Of a stretch of 64,000 nucleotides of DNA, positions 26,169 through 34,734 are shown piece by piece. The translations under genes were made by a program, and so were the position numbers. The DNA is from Pseudomonadales bacterium (GTDB lineage Bacteria > Pseudomonadota > Gammaproteobacteria > Pseudomonadales > DT-91). The stretch lies in the NCBI GenBank assembly GCA_013215055.1, contig JABSRQ010000012.1, positions 40,167 through 104,166 on the forward strand, given 5' to 3'. The notes under the pieces were generated by a model. It was not told the origin of the DNA and made no database searches. It saw only the letters and a list, made by a program, of their open reading frames with translations. The stretch's first letter is position 1; every line of letters begins with the position of its first letter.

Positions 26169-26519
26169 ATAGCCCAGTGATTGCTTAAATATTAATAACA
26201 ACGCCATTACAATGATTGAAATGGCTGTGCCGACTTTTACATACCAGAGGGTTGCAATGGCAACTACCATCAATGCCAACCACCCCCAAGACATAGATGT
26301 CAACAAAGCTGCGACGCTTACAAACCAAAATAGTCCAAGAGCAACAAAAACAGGCCCCATTGAAAAGGGATTAATCCCGAAGGAGGCGACAAGCTTACTC
26401 CAGATACCAGGCTCTTCAGGGCCAAAGTATTTGCCTTTCCTCATTACGTGCATGCCATCAAATAGCATCCATCCGCCATTTAATAAAGCCAATAAAAGTA
26501 AACTAATTTTAACTACCAT
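26163..26519 (-). CDS. Small four-helix membrane protein (cassette gene)
   Basis: The 118-aa protein has four predicted membrane helices (about 4-20, 52-72, 76-94, 96-113) and a conserved-looking loop DGMHVMRKGKYFGPEEPGIWSKLVASFGINPF. Family not recognised with certainty; similar small membrane proteins are common cassette cargo. Its stop codon lies inside the attC-like box. Confidence 0.75.
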   Translation of the reverse strand: MVVKISLLLLALLNGGWMLFDGMHVMRKGKYFGPEEPGIWSKLVASFGINPFSMGPVFVALGLFWFVSVAALLTSMSWGWLALMVVAIATLWYVKVGTAISIIVMALLLIFKQSLGYA

Positions 26520-26536
26520 CTATCATCTCCGATAAT

Positions 26537-26589
26537 GCATAACGCCAACCACATAGTGGAGTAAATTTGGCACTGCCACTTGTTAGGGC
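26537..26589 (-). repeat. attC-like site after MAPEG cassette
   Basis: Minus strand: GCCCTAAC directly after the stop of the 26593 gene, then AAGTGGCAGTGCC and CTCCACTATGTGGTTGGCGTTATGC. The ends are the clearest of the array. Confidence 0.8.
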
Positions 26590-26592
26590 ATA

Positions 26593-26997
26593 TTAAAACC
26601 ACGACAGTATGCCTACTACGAACATTGCCAATAAACCCAATAAACTAACTGCAAATGAAATACTACGACATAGTTTTAAATTTGAGTAATAGAATAACAT
26701 GTGCGCAACACGGCCCGCTAAATAGATCATTGCGCTAATATTAAGCCATTCTGGGTTTGCAGAAGATAAGATTGAGAAGCCTACAAAAAGTATAAATATC
26801 GCTACACTTTCATTGGTATTAGAAAGAGCTCTCGATGCGCGAAAGAGAAAGTCATTGTGATTTGCAGGGATTGGATGCCCTGGAGTGTGCCTAGCTTTAA
26901 GACCCATTACGTCAACAACAACTAGCTGCATGAAAAATGTTAAGCCAGCCAAGCCCATGACGAGAATTGTTATTTTATATGCTTCAATAAATTCCAT
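26593..26997 (-). CDS. MAPEG-family membrane protein (cassette gene)
   Basis: The 134-aa protein has four membrane helices and the MAPEG-like loop RASRALSNTNESVAIFILFV followed by YLAGRVAHMLFYY. MAPEG proteins are small membrane enzymes often using glutathione. A different MAPEG gene is the cassette at 43124, so this family has been captured at least twice. Confidence 0.8.
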   Translation of the reverse strand: MEFIEAYKITILVMGLAGLTFFMQLVVVDVMGLKARHTPGHPIPANHNDFLFRASRALSNTNESVAIFILFVGFSILSSANPEWLNISAMIYLAGRVAHMLFYYSNLKLCRSISFAVSLLGLLAMFVVGILSWF

Positions 26998-27037
26998 TTA
27001 AGAATTCCTTTTCCTTATTGTCGAGATATTTGAGTAA

Positions 27038-27124
27038 GCCCTAACGCCTAGCACACAGTGAAGTAAATTTGCGCATTTTTATGCGGCTCTTTGCACAAAA
27101 AGCGAAAAAATTACGCAGTTGGTG
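27038..27124 (-). repeat. attC-like site after the first cassette
   Basis: Minus strand: AGCACCAACTGCGTAA (overlapping the stop codon of the 27111 gene), TTTTTGTGCAAAGAGCCGCA, then CTTCACTGTGTGCTAGGCGTTAGGGC. Arms AGCACCAACTGCG-TAA and AGCACACAGTGAAGTAA are complementary in the expected layout. The first box is degenerate. Confidence 0.68.
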
Positions 27125-27491
27125 CTGCCACCACACGGCTCTGCTTTCTAGTTTCCATAATTTGCCAGACGGACGAGAATAAACATGAGCAAATGATACA
27201 TAATGACAACGGTAATTTGAACTGTTCATATCCAAAAGCCAAAAACGCCGCATGTATTGTAAAAGTGGCTATACCTAACCCCGCGCATAAGTATGAGTAT
27301 TTAATTGCTGTTTGATTAGCTTTGATAATGCTTCGATAACCCAGCAATAAAACTGGGATTACAATAATATTAAATAGTAGATAAGCCTGAACACCACCTG
27401 GAAGATAAAACATTTCCCATTCCTTCCAGTACGCTGCGTCAATTTGGTGAATTATAAGCAGACACATCGTTATTAAATAACGTCTCTCCAT
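27111..27491 (-). CDS. DUF6713-like small membrane protein (first cassette)
   Basis: The 126-aa product has about four membrane helices and the motif HQIDAAYWKEWEMFYLPGGVQAY near the N-terminus, which I associate with DUF6713 proteins often seen in cassettes. No function is known. It lies next to the attI-like module and is the cassette most likely to be expressed from it. Confidence 0.7.
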   Translation of the reverse strand: MERRYLITMCLLIIHQIDAAYWKEWEMFYLPGGVQAYLLFNIIVIPVLLLGYRSIIKANQTAIKYSYLCAGLGIATFTIHAAFLAFGYEQFKLPLSLCIICSCLFSSVWQIMETRKQSRVVAAPTA

Positions 27492-27512
27492 ACTACTGAA
27501 CTCCTGTTCTAG

Positions 27513-27657
27513 ACTGCCTAATAGTTATCGAATCATGCGCTGTAATGAAGAATAGTGTTTTAAGGGCACAAAGTTAAGCACCCATTAAATGTTCAATTAA
27601 TTAACCGCAGATTTTGAGAGAAAAATGCGTTTTATCAAATGGGAAATTAGAAGGGAT
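27513..27657 (-). repeat. attI-like platform module, partial copy (locus 1)
   Basis: Bases 27526-27653 match the first 130 bases of the modules at 43538 and 51137 (ATCGAATCATGCG, GTTAAGCACCCATTAAATG, AATGCGTTTTATCAAATGGG). The 30 bases nearest the cassette are replaced by TATTAGGC, a core-site-like sequence. It stands at the promoter-proximal end of the cassette array, where an attI would be expected. Confidence 0.65.
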
Positions 27658-27661
27658 AAAG

Positions 27662-27788
27662 CACTTTCCCGCTGTACGATTTGATCACGTTCAAATGGGA
27701 ACAGTGTTAGATTAAGCTTGAGTCACTCCATGTTAACAGTGCTTAACTGTTGCTTCAATCTGCTCTGTATCAGTCCCAGCAGCTTATG
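27662..27788 (-). repeat. epsI-3'-end repeat with palindrome (copy)
   Basis: The palindrome (CTAACACTG ... AAGTGCTT on minus; inner ATTTGA/TCAAAT) is joined to GTGACTC and a short fragment of the EpsI-like gene end (GCTCTGTATCAGTCCCAGCAG on plus). The same order is found at 46450, 52972 and 62460. Confidence 0.65.
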
Positions 27789-28029
27789 CCGTCACGTTGA
27801 TGATGGTTGGTGGCCTATCGATAATAATGCAGTTGAAAAAAGGTTTCGCCCGTTTGTGATTGGGCGTAAAAACTGGATTTTTTCAACGAGTCTTGGAGGT
27901 GCGAAGGTTAACAATCTGAACAGCCACGATTATCTTAAGCACGTTTTCACGATACTACCGCAGGCCGAGTCGCTGGATGATATCGATAAGTTATTACCCA
28001 GGACGGTTGGCCAAAAACTCGGGTGTTAA
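27789..28029 (+). pseudogene. IS66-family transposase, C-terminal fragment
   Basis: Translation gives HVDDGWWPIDNNAVEKRFRPFVIGRKNWIFS and a C-terminal DIDKLLPRTV, the end of IS66-type TnpC transposases. The catalytic core upstream is missing; the fragment is joined directly to an epsI-end repeat. A relic at the border of the cassette region. Confidence 0.8.
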
Positions 28030-28089
28030 CAAGACAGGTTCGTTAGCCGTTTACTTTATTAGTGATTAGAAGGGTAAGAAAAGGCATGC

Positions 28090-30225
28090 CTAAAATTCAT
28101 ATTTTAATCCTAATTCATAACGCCTACGCGGCAATTCAACACCATAATCCTCTATTTTGGATAACCTGGGGTAGAAGACTTTTTGATCAAGAACATTACG
28201 AATACCCGCATTGATTGAAAAATCAGCGGTGATATTGGCTCCACCATACAAATCCAAAAGAAAATAGGCTTTGGGGTCTGCATTAGTACTTTGCAGGATA
28301 TAGTCAGGAATGTTTGTTTGAAAGTTTTCAGGCGTGTCTCTCTTCGAAGCATATTGAATATTAAGGCCAACACTATAACGTTGATCAAATCGATAAGCAG
28401 TCAGCACAGAAAGCATGGTTTTACTGAGTAATAATATATCTTGCTCGTCACTTTTATAATCAAGAATTTCACAGCTGCCAACTTTTTCAAGCACTTCAGA
28501 AGGTGGCTTACCATTTTTCTCTGTTGCTCTTAAAATTCTGCTTGCTGTAAACTTTAAAGATAAATTTTGGGTCGGGTAATAGGACGCATAAAACTCCAGG
28601 CCCATGATTTTACGCACATCAAAATTACTAAAAAACTGATCTCTATCATCACAATTATTAGCCCCCTCTTCTGGAACAAGAGTGCTCTTAATAAAGTTAG
28701 TATACTCATTATAATAATAAGTTAAGCTAACATCACCTTGGGAGTACAGCCCTCCAATCTGAAGTTCGGCAGTCATAACTTCTTCGGGCTCTATAGCTTT
28801 ATTTTCAACCCCTACTTTTAGGTATTCGCGATAGTTGGGGGTACGATAGGCACTACCCAATAAAATTTTTCCATAATAAATACTTTTTTCAGCAGTTAAC
28901 CCTAAACGGTAACTAAACTGATCCTCAAAATCTGACAGGAAATCTTTGCGTATACTTGTGGTAAGGCTTAAGTCATCGGTAAACTTCCAATTGTCCTGTA
29001 TAAAAATCCCCGTTGTATCACGAGATACATCTTCAGCTAAATTGAATTCCCAAGGCTCCCATTGCCCCCCATCATTTTCACGCTCTTTGAGGCGATCAAT
29101 CGACTCATCATGTAAAAAAGAAATACCCAATGTTAGCTGATGAACAGAAGCCGCTATCCAACTATAATCGACATCCATTCCAACCATACTGCTGTAAATA
29201 AACTCCTGTTTATTACTATCCAGGTTTCCTGATCCATCATCTAGGTAGGTTGTTTTATCTTTTGAATAACGATAGTTCTCATACCAAACATTACCGTTCA
29301 ATGTATCTGAGCCGTTTATCGAATTTTGGTAATTGAGCGCAAGGTATTGCACATGATGAATTTGTTGAGTCTCTTTAAAAGCTTCATTGTAACTATCAGG
29401 AACATCCGTTTTATTATCAGAGGCAGTTAGCGTAAAACTATCGCGTTGAAATTTGCCCATGATATAACGTTTTTCTTCTGTCAGATCATGTTCATAACGT
29501 TCGCCACCATCATTACCACGCTCAGGATTAAAAGGCTCACCACTGGCTAATTGAACCAGTCCATACAGATGATTATCCTCTCCTATATCCGTATCAGCCT
29601 CTAGTGTGATCTTTTTACTATAATTTTGCTTATCATGAGCCTCTTCATTATCACTTTCAGGCGTAGCGCTGTTATAGCCATAACTTTCCTGTGCAGCAAG
29701 GTCAAGACTAACACTACGACCTGAACTTTTAGTAAATACACTGATCACACCGGCAAAAGCATTGGCACCATAAAGCACTGCCCCGGGGCCATTGATAACC
29801 TCTACGCGTTCAATATTATCCAGCGTCATTCCCTGGTCGATATTAAAATGACCATGATAATTTTCACGAATAGGAACACCATCAATCAACAAGAGTAATT
29901 TACTGTTATAACGCGTTTGAATGCCACGAACCCATAAGTTGGTATGATTTTTGTAGGAGTGAACAAGCTGAATACCCGGCACTGCAACCATCAGATCTTT
30001 AAGTGTCTTAAAACCAAAGCGATTAAAATCATCTATAGTGAACACCCTAACAACACTCGGGCTTCTGTGAATGGGTAACTTGGTTTTAGTTGCTGAGGTG
30101 ACTTCTATATTTAATAATTCTTTAAGAGATAGTGCGTATAGATCCTGAACAGGAATTTCAGCTGAGGCAGCATTATGACAACACAGAGCAAACACAATTA
30201 CGATTAGGAGTTTTTTCTGCAGCAC
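28090..30225 (-). CDS. TonB-dependent outer-membrane receptor
   Basis: The 711-aa protein has a signal peptide (1-22), a plug domain (TKTKLPIHRSPSVVRVFTIDDF, LLLLIDGVPIRENYHGHF, VEVINGPGAVLYGANAFAGVISV) and a beta-barrel ending in LGLKYEF with terminal Phe. It should import a ligand using TonB energy; the plug resembles receptors for siderophores or vitamins, but the ligand cannot be told. It is alone, with no transport partner beside it. A TTATAAGTAG region lies upstream but no Fur box was recognised. Confidence 0.9.
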   Translation of the reverse strand: MLQKKLLIVIVFALCCHNAASAEIPVQDLYALSLKELLNIEVTSATKTKLPIHRSPSVVRVFTIDDFNRFGFKTLKDLMVAVPGIQLVHSYKNHTNLWVRGIQTRYNSKLLLLIDGVPIRENYHGHFNIDQGMTLDNIERVEVINGPGAVLYGANAFAGVISVFTKSSGRSVSLDLAAQESYGYNSATPESDNEEAHDKQNYSKKITLEADTDIGEDNHLYGLVQLASGEPFNPERGNDGGERYEHDLTEEKRYIMGKFQRDSFTLTASDNKTDVPDSYNEAFKETQQIHHVQYLALNYQNSINGSDTLNGNVWYENYRYSKDKTTYLDDGSGNLDSNKQEFIYSSMVGMDVDYSWIAASVHQLTLGISFLHDESIDRLKERENDGGQWEPWEFNLAEDVSRDTTGIFIQDNWKFTDDLSLTTSIRKDFLSDFEDQFSYRLGLTAEKSIYYGKILLGSAYRTPNYREYLKVGVENKAIEPEEVMTAELQIGGLYSQGDVSLTYYYNEYTNFIKSTLVPEEGANNCDDRDQFFSNFDVRKIMGLEFYASYYPTQNLSLKFTASRILRATEKNGKPPSEVLEKVGSCEILDYKSDEQDILLLSKTMLSVLTAYRFDQRYSVGLNIQYASKRDTPENFQTNIPDYILQSTNADPKAYFLLDLYGGANITADFSINAGIRNVLDQKVFYPRLSKIEDYGVELPRRRYELGLKYEF

Positions 30226-30366
30226 AACAACTTCTCCTATTCAATCAAGAATAGCTTTAAGCCTAGACCTGCATGAGATATAGATAAAGCTTCAGGCGCT
30301 ATTTTTTGGAAGCTGAGCTCATCCCTTATAAGTAGAAATGATAAATAAAATGGCTACTCAAGCCGC

Positions 30367-30738
30367 TTATGTTGTCGCCGCCAACGCGGCTTTTAAATGC
30401 GCCACGGTTTCTTGCTCAGATAATGACTCAACAACTTGAATATCGATGCCCTGAGTTTGGCGCACCAGTGCCTTGTATTGCTCTAAACGCCATCCCTGTG
30501 TTTGTCGATTAGCACCGGGAATAGGGTGATTGGCGGCATTAAATCGACAAGCGCCGGGGGCAAAAAACACCACCGACCATTTTTCGTGGGTTAATTTTTC
30601 AATAAAATCGGCATCATCACAGCTAGCTACATATTCAGGGTTTCCCATCAATGGCGGTAATGCCTGTGCCGCCAACTCTGATGCAACGCGGTCACAGCCG
30701 CGCGCTAAAATACGTTTGTTGGAATGATCAAGGTTCAT
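30367..30738 (-). CDS. Conserved hypothetical protein beside pirin
   Basis: The 123-aa soluble protein (RILARGCDRVASELAAQALPPLMGNPEY) has no domain I can name. It lies 41 bases after the pirin gene in the same direction, likely one transcript. Confidence 0.6.
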   Translation of the reverse strand: MNLDHSNKRILARGCDRVASELAAQALPPLMGNPEYVASCDDADFIEKLTHEKWSVVFFAPGACRFNAANHPIPGANRQTQGWRLEQYKALVRQTQGIDIQVVESLSEQETVAHLKAALAATT

Positions 30739-30779
30739 GCCTTTCTCCTAATGCTTGTTTGTTCATTGTTAATGAAACC

Positions 30780-31649
30780 TTAAAAAACACCTGATTCGGC
30801 ATCAGTAAATGCTTGCTGTATTTGCTCTTGAGTATTCATCACAAATGGCCCCTCAAAGACGATGGTCTCGTTCAACGGTGTACCACTGATCAACAAAAAC
30901 TGACTGTTATCTGCACCACTAATCGCTATGTCACTTAAGCTTTTTAATACTAATGTTTCACCCGCACTCACCGTCTCTGCATTCACTTGCAGTCTGCCCG
31001 TCATCACAAATAATAATTGACTGGTATGCTGTTGATCCAGAGTGATAGAACTGGGCTTATCTTTGTCGAGCTGCCCGGTGAGTGTGCCATGTAAAACACG
31101 AATGTCGGCAAATGTCTGCACCGGCCCTGTTTGTTCTTGATAATCACCCGCGATTAAGCGCAGCTGCATATTGTCTTTCTCAACGCTGGTAATCTGTTTG
31201 GCAGAATAATGTCTTACGTAGGGTTCACTCATCTTTTTATCGGCAGGATTGTTGACCCATAATTGAACTTCATGAAATTCCCCGCCGGCTTCATCAGCCC
31301 AAAAATCGCCACCGTGGCGAATGCCTTTCCCCGCATTCATTTGCTGTACCGAACCATTCGTCAATAAAGCACGCTGGGTAAATACCGTATCCAAATGATG
31401 TAAATTGCCTTTAAACATAAAGGTAATGGTTTCAAAGCCTCGATGTGGATGAATGCCTTGATCACCGCCCAATCGCCAATCTGCGGCCATCTTCGACGGA
31501 CCAATATGATCAAGCATGATAAAAGGGTCAGTACCGCTCAACTCGCCTTTTGCTTCGTAGCCTAATTCAGTTGTTGGAAACGCACGTTCGCCACTGGCGC
31601 CTGGAATCAAACCATCAATGCGCTTATTGCCTACTTTATAAATATTCAT
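30780..31649 (-). CDS. Pirin-family protein
   Basis: The 289-aa protein has the cupin-type metal site DQGIHPHRGFETITFMFKG with further His and Glu in GIRHGGDFWADEAGGEFHE and the pirin C-terminal motif LLISGTPLNETIVFEGPFVMNT. Bacterial pirins are iron-binding and some have quercetinase activity; the substrate here is unknown. Length is typical. Confidence 0.92.
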   Translation of the reverse strand: MNIYKVGNKRIDGLIPGASGERAFPTTELGYEAKGELSGTDPFIMLDHIGPSKMAADWRLGGDQGIHPHRGFETITFMFKGNLHHLDTVFTQRALLTNGSVQQMNAGKGIRHGGDFWADEAGGEFHEVQLWVNNPADKKMSEPYVRHYSAKQITSVEKDNMQLRLIAGDYQEQTGPVQTFADIRVLHGTLTGQLDKDKPSSITLDQQHTSQLLFVMTGRLQVNAETVSAGETLVLKSLSDIAISGADNSQFLLISGTPLNETIVFEGPFVMNTQEQIQQAFTDAESGVF

Positions 31650-31731
31650 TGTCTGCTCCTAGTAGACCGATTAAGTCTGGATTACTCAGTCCGCGCCCAT
31701 CTTTGAAGTTAATAACGCAAGGGCTGATTCA

Positions 31732-31926
31732 ATGAAGACAAGATTAGTTGAAAGTCATATAGAGATTAATAGGGTGAAAGTAAACTCACTGTTTCCATTT
31801 GACGGCTTATCAGATGTCGGCATGCATACAGCACACAGCAGCTTTAGTTTGCAGCTTAGATTTATTCGAAATAAAGTGATGCAGGCCTATCAGGCTCTAT
31901 TTGAGGAATTCAACGGACAGAAATAG
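31732..31926 (+). CDS. Possible 64-aa hypothetical protein
   Basis: The frame from ATG 31732 has only a weak ribosome site (AAGGG) and no recognised domain. The content is not obviously coding. Low support. Confidence 0.25.
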   Translation: MKTRLVESHIEINRVKVNSLFPFDGLSDVGMHTAHSSFSLQLRFIRNKVMQAYQALFEEFNGQK

Positions 31927-32125
31927 GCTTATCAGTGGCTTGTGATATACACATTCAGCCCTATCAGTTTAATGATTAATGGCCGCTTAAGCCTCAGAGT
32001 GATTAATGAATTTTTTCATATCCAAAGTGAATCAAAAGAGGCTTTCCAATATGGCTAATTCAGCTTGAATATTATCGTTAGTATGGAGGCCGATGGTGTG
32101 TCAAATGCCGGCATTGAGGTGGCAT
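31927..32125. other. Non-coding stretch with repeat trace
   Basis: No gene is seen. The segment GTGTGTCAAATGCCGGCATTGAGG at 32095-32118 resembles the outer edge of the cassette platforms at 42958 and 50393, so an old remnant may lie here. Confidence 0.35.
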
Positions 32126-32150
32126 AAAAAAGGCCGCGTATGCGGCCTTT
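32126..32150 (-). terminator. Intrinsic terminator of the MBL hydrolase gene
   Basis: GGCCGC gtat GCGGCC hairpin with A runs on one side and T on the other lies 19 bases after the stop codon at 32169. It can also serve in the other direction. Confidence 0.8.
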
Positions 32151-32168
32151 AAATCTAAAGTTTAGAGA

Positions 32169-33596
32169 TTATTTTTGCTCTTCAATCAGCTTTTGATTCT
32201 TTAGCTTGAGCCTCCAAGCTGCACCCATGCTTTCCTTCAGGCTTTCTGGTAAAGCTTCCAGAGGAACAACAAGGTCACTATCAACAGGCCAGTCTTCTAA
32301 TAGCTGAGGGTGATAGCCTTTAGGGTAGTATTTTTTAGGATCAATTTGCTGCTCACGCACAAATGGCTCCTGTATCTTACTTCTATCGGTGGTTGGAAGT
32401 GGCACAATCAACTGACCATTTGTAAAGTCAAATTGCGGTGCGCGACTATTGGGAAAGTCGGGAAGAATACCTTCACGTACCCAGACGCTGTCTTTAGTCA
32501 TATTTACCACGATTCCATCCGGCGCACCAAAGTGATAAGGCCCTTTCCAGTGATGACGAACCTCAGCAACCACTTCTTCATTCAGGAAGGGATCGAAATT
32601 CATGTGCGTAGTCATGAACATGCGAGGTTTAATCTTGTTAGCCAAGTAACCCGCAGCATAACCAGGCGTATGATGGCTATCTACCGTGTAACGTCCCAGG
32701 AATGGAGGTACACCTTGCACACCAGAATTGATTTCCAGAAGTTCAGGCTGTAATTCAGTAATATACAAGTCACAACCTTTAGCATATTTAATGTCTAACT
32801 TGCTGGGCCTGCCATCGCCAGTCCAGACAAAACACATATCATTCCAGTCTAATCGATAAGCCGAAGCACCATCTTTAGCATGTGAACGCTGCCAATGGAT
32901 AATTTTCACGCCATTCTTTTCATACACAATACCGCCATTATCGCGGAAGTCGAATTCATTGACTTGAATGTCATGCCCCTTACCTACCGGGAATACACTG
33001 AATGCATCTCTATGCCAACCCAGCATATCACTCATGCCTTTAACCATGGCTTTTGTGCCATATTCAGGGTCACGTCCCGATGGGCCATGTACGGTTAGAG
33101 GTTCATGCCAACCACCGGCCCAGGTGCCAAACATCCATAAATATGGCAGGGCACCAAAGTGATCAACATGTAAGTGAGTGATAAAAACATGTTTAATTTG
33201 GTTTAAGGCCACCCTAGCAGCAACATAGTTAGCAACAGAGCCTTCTCCCATATCAAACACGAAATTGTCGCCATTACCCAGCTCAACATAAATAGAGGTG
33301 TTCATCTGTCCTGGGCGAATCATAGGGGCAGAACCCATAAAGGTGACACGCATTTCATGAGGCTGAATATCTTCAGTACCTGGGAACCAGTTAGCCGCAC
33401 TTTTCAGCCATGGCATGGGTCTAACACCTTCAAATAAGAGGCCTTCTTTCCAACGCCCCATAGGCACACCACCCGTTAAGGCGTTTTTTATATCTTTTTC
33501 TGAGGATGGCTCTTGAACCGGGGGAGCTACAGCAAAGCTAGCTGAAGCAGCCATAACTAGCATTGACGCTAGTATAGACCTGACTGATTTAACCAT
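32169..33596 (-). CDS. Exported MBL-fold metallo-hydrolase
   Basis: The 475-aa protein starts at the ATG at 33594-33596, seven bases after GGAG, giving a clean signal peptide (MVKSVRSILASMLVMAASASFA). The MBL metal motif THLHVDHFG is near residue 140; TGDGRPS, a distal HHTPGYAAGYLA and TTHMNFDP supply further ligands. These enzymes use two metal ions to hydrolyse esters, lactones or phosphodiesters. Substrate unknown. A DUF3299 gene lies upstream in the same direction. Confidence 0.88.
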   Translation of the reverse strand: MVKSVRSILASMLVMAASASFAVAPPVQEPSSEKDIKNALTGGVPMGRWKEGLLFEGVRPMPWLKSAANWFPGTEDIQPHEMRVTFMGSAPMIRPGQMNTSIYVELGNGDNFVFDMGEGSVANYVAARVALNQIKHVFITHLHVDHFGALPYLWMFGTWAGGWHEPLTVHGPSGRDPEYGTKAMVKGMSDMLGWHRDAFSVFPVGKGHDIQVNEFDFRDNGGIVYEKNGVKIIHWQRSHAKDGASAYRLDWNDMCFVWTGDGRPSKLDIKYAKGCDLYITELQPELLEINSGVQGVPPFLGRYTVDSHHTPGYAAGYLANKIKPRMFMTTHMNFDPFLNEEVVAEVRHHWKGPYHFGAPDGIVVNMTKDSVWVREGILPDFPNSRAPQFDFTNGQLIVPLPTTDRSKIQEPFVREQQIDPKKYYPKGYHPQLLEDWPVDSDLVVPLEALPESLKESMGAAWRLKLKNQKLIEEQK

Positions 33597-33676
33597 AATG
33601 ATCTCCATGATCTAGTGTTAAAATAATTTGATAGTGTTAATTATGTTCGCTAAATATAGCAGAGCGATCTAATAAG

Positions 33677-34195
33677 TTAATATATATAAGACTCTGTTTT
33701 GGCATTATGCAAGGTATAGCCGGTGTGACCTTCATCTGTTTCAACTGATTCCAACTTCATTTCTCCTGACACCCAAATAGGCTGAAAGGGATTTGTCACC
33801 TCTAAGGGCTTGGCGAGAAAGACATATATCATCTGATTAGGCTCATGATGTACATGTACTTTAACGTGATGGTCTAAAAAAGGAACTAATACAAATTCTG
33901 AAACTGAGCGCCCAGAGAATTTAACCGGCCGCATAAAGCCAGGTAATTTAACGGTTTTGTTCTGTAATTTGGCCACCAGGGATTTCTTATCAACGTGATG
34001 TTCTTCAGAAGGATCTGGCTGAATGATGTCAGGCTGCCAATCGGCTGGAACAAGATCTGGCCAATCTAATTCGGTATATTTCCCACTTTCATTAGCTTGA
34101 ACCCCAAAGCTTAGAATGACACTAAAGAACATGGCCATTAGTATAACTAACGTACTGTCGTAAAGTCGGGTGCAGGTATAGATTAGCTTCAGCAT
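33677..34195 (-). CDS. DUF3299-family periplasmic protein
   Basis: The 172-aa product has an N-terminal membrane or signal segment (about 12-33) and the DUF3299 pattern YTELDWPDLVPADW, KLPGFMRPVKFSGRSVSEFVLVPF and PNQMIYVFL. The usual G-C-I-H-V-P-P segment is changed to LDHHVKVHVHHEPNQ, so the cysteine is lost and extra histidines are present. Function unknown; possibly metal-binding. Confidence 0.72.
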   Translation of the reverse strand: MLKLIYTCTRLYDSTLVILMAMFFSVILSFGVQANESGKYTELDWPDLVPADWQPDIIQPDPSEEHHVDKKSLVAKLQNKTVKLPGFMRPVKFSGRSVSEFVLVPFLDHHVKVHVHHEPNQMIYVFLAKPLEVTNPFQPIWVSGEMKLESVETDEGHTGYTLHNAKTESYIY

Positions 34196-34358
34196 AATAA
34201 AGATATAATGGGTTAGGGTGTGAAAATTCCCCCCTCATAAATCAGGAGGTTGTGTGCAAGAAATTATAAGCTTTGTACTCACTTAAAATCTAACACTTTT
34301 TGCATTACCCAACATATAGAGCATGCTTACTTTAAAATATTGGTGTTAGAGCCGCTTT

Positions 34359-34444
34359 GACACTTTGGGTTCCTAACCGAATACCTAGCATATTAATCCT
34401 GTTAGTTTTTACTACGAATGGCCCAACTTAGGCTCCAAAGTGTC
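34359..34444 (+). repeat. 86-bp MITE-like palindrome, copy 1
   Basis: Begins GACACTTTGGG and ends CTCCAAAGTGTC, with CCTAACCGAATAC and TACTACGAATGGCCCA inside. Three other copies of exactly 86 bp occur at 43712, 50311 (inverted) and 51311. Confidence 0.82.
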
Positions 34445-34734
34445 AATTCCGGTTATTGACCAGGATATATTAAACAATACAAGCTCTGATGCTTCCCAAG
34501 GCGGCCCTTCTGTATGTATAGAAGAGTTTGACGCCCCTATTTTCCGGTGAAATTTTTTACCGCTCTCTTCAACAGTCAAAATAGAGTCGAGATTGATTAA
34601 TCGCATAGAAATTTCTGAGCGTACTTCCTTTGGTCTAGGCCATTTCCCCAATCAGCCTGGCCATTCGCCCGATAGAACACGTTCGATTATGAAAGTATAT
34701 TTCAACCATGATTTATGCAAACTGGAACTAAACA

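Noticed and set aside
23861..27520. Integron integrase within the array
   Set aside because: No tyrosine recombinase reading frame is present anywhere in the window.
27718..28029. Complete small gene
   Set aside because: Only its last 80 codons match IS66 transposase; the beginning is repeat sequence, so it is a relic.
34412..34651. 79-codon minus-strand frame upstream of the metalloprotease
   Set aside because: It is partly made of the 86-bp MITE and has no ribosome site.
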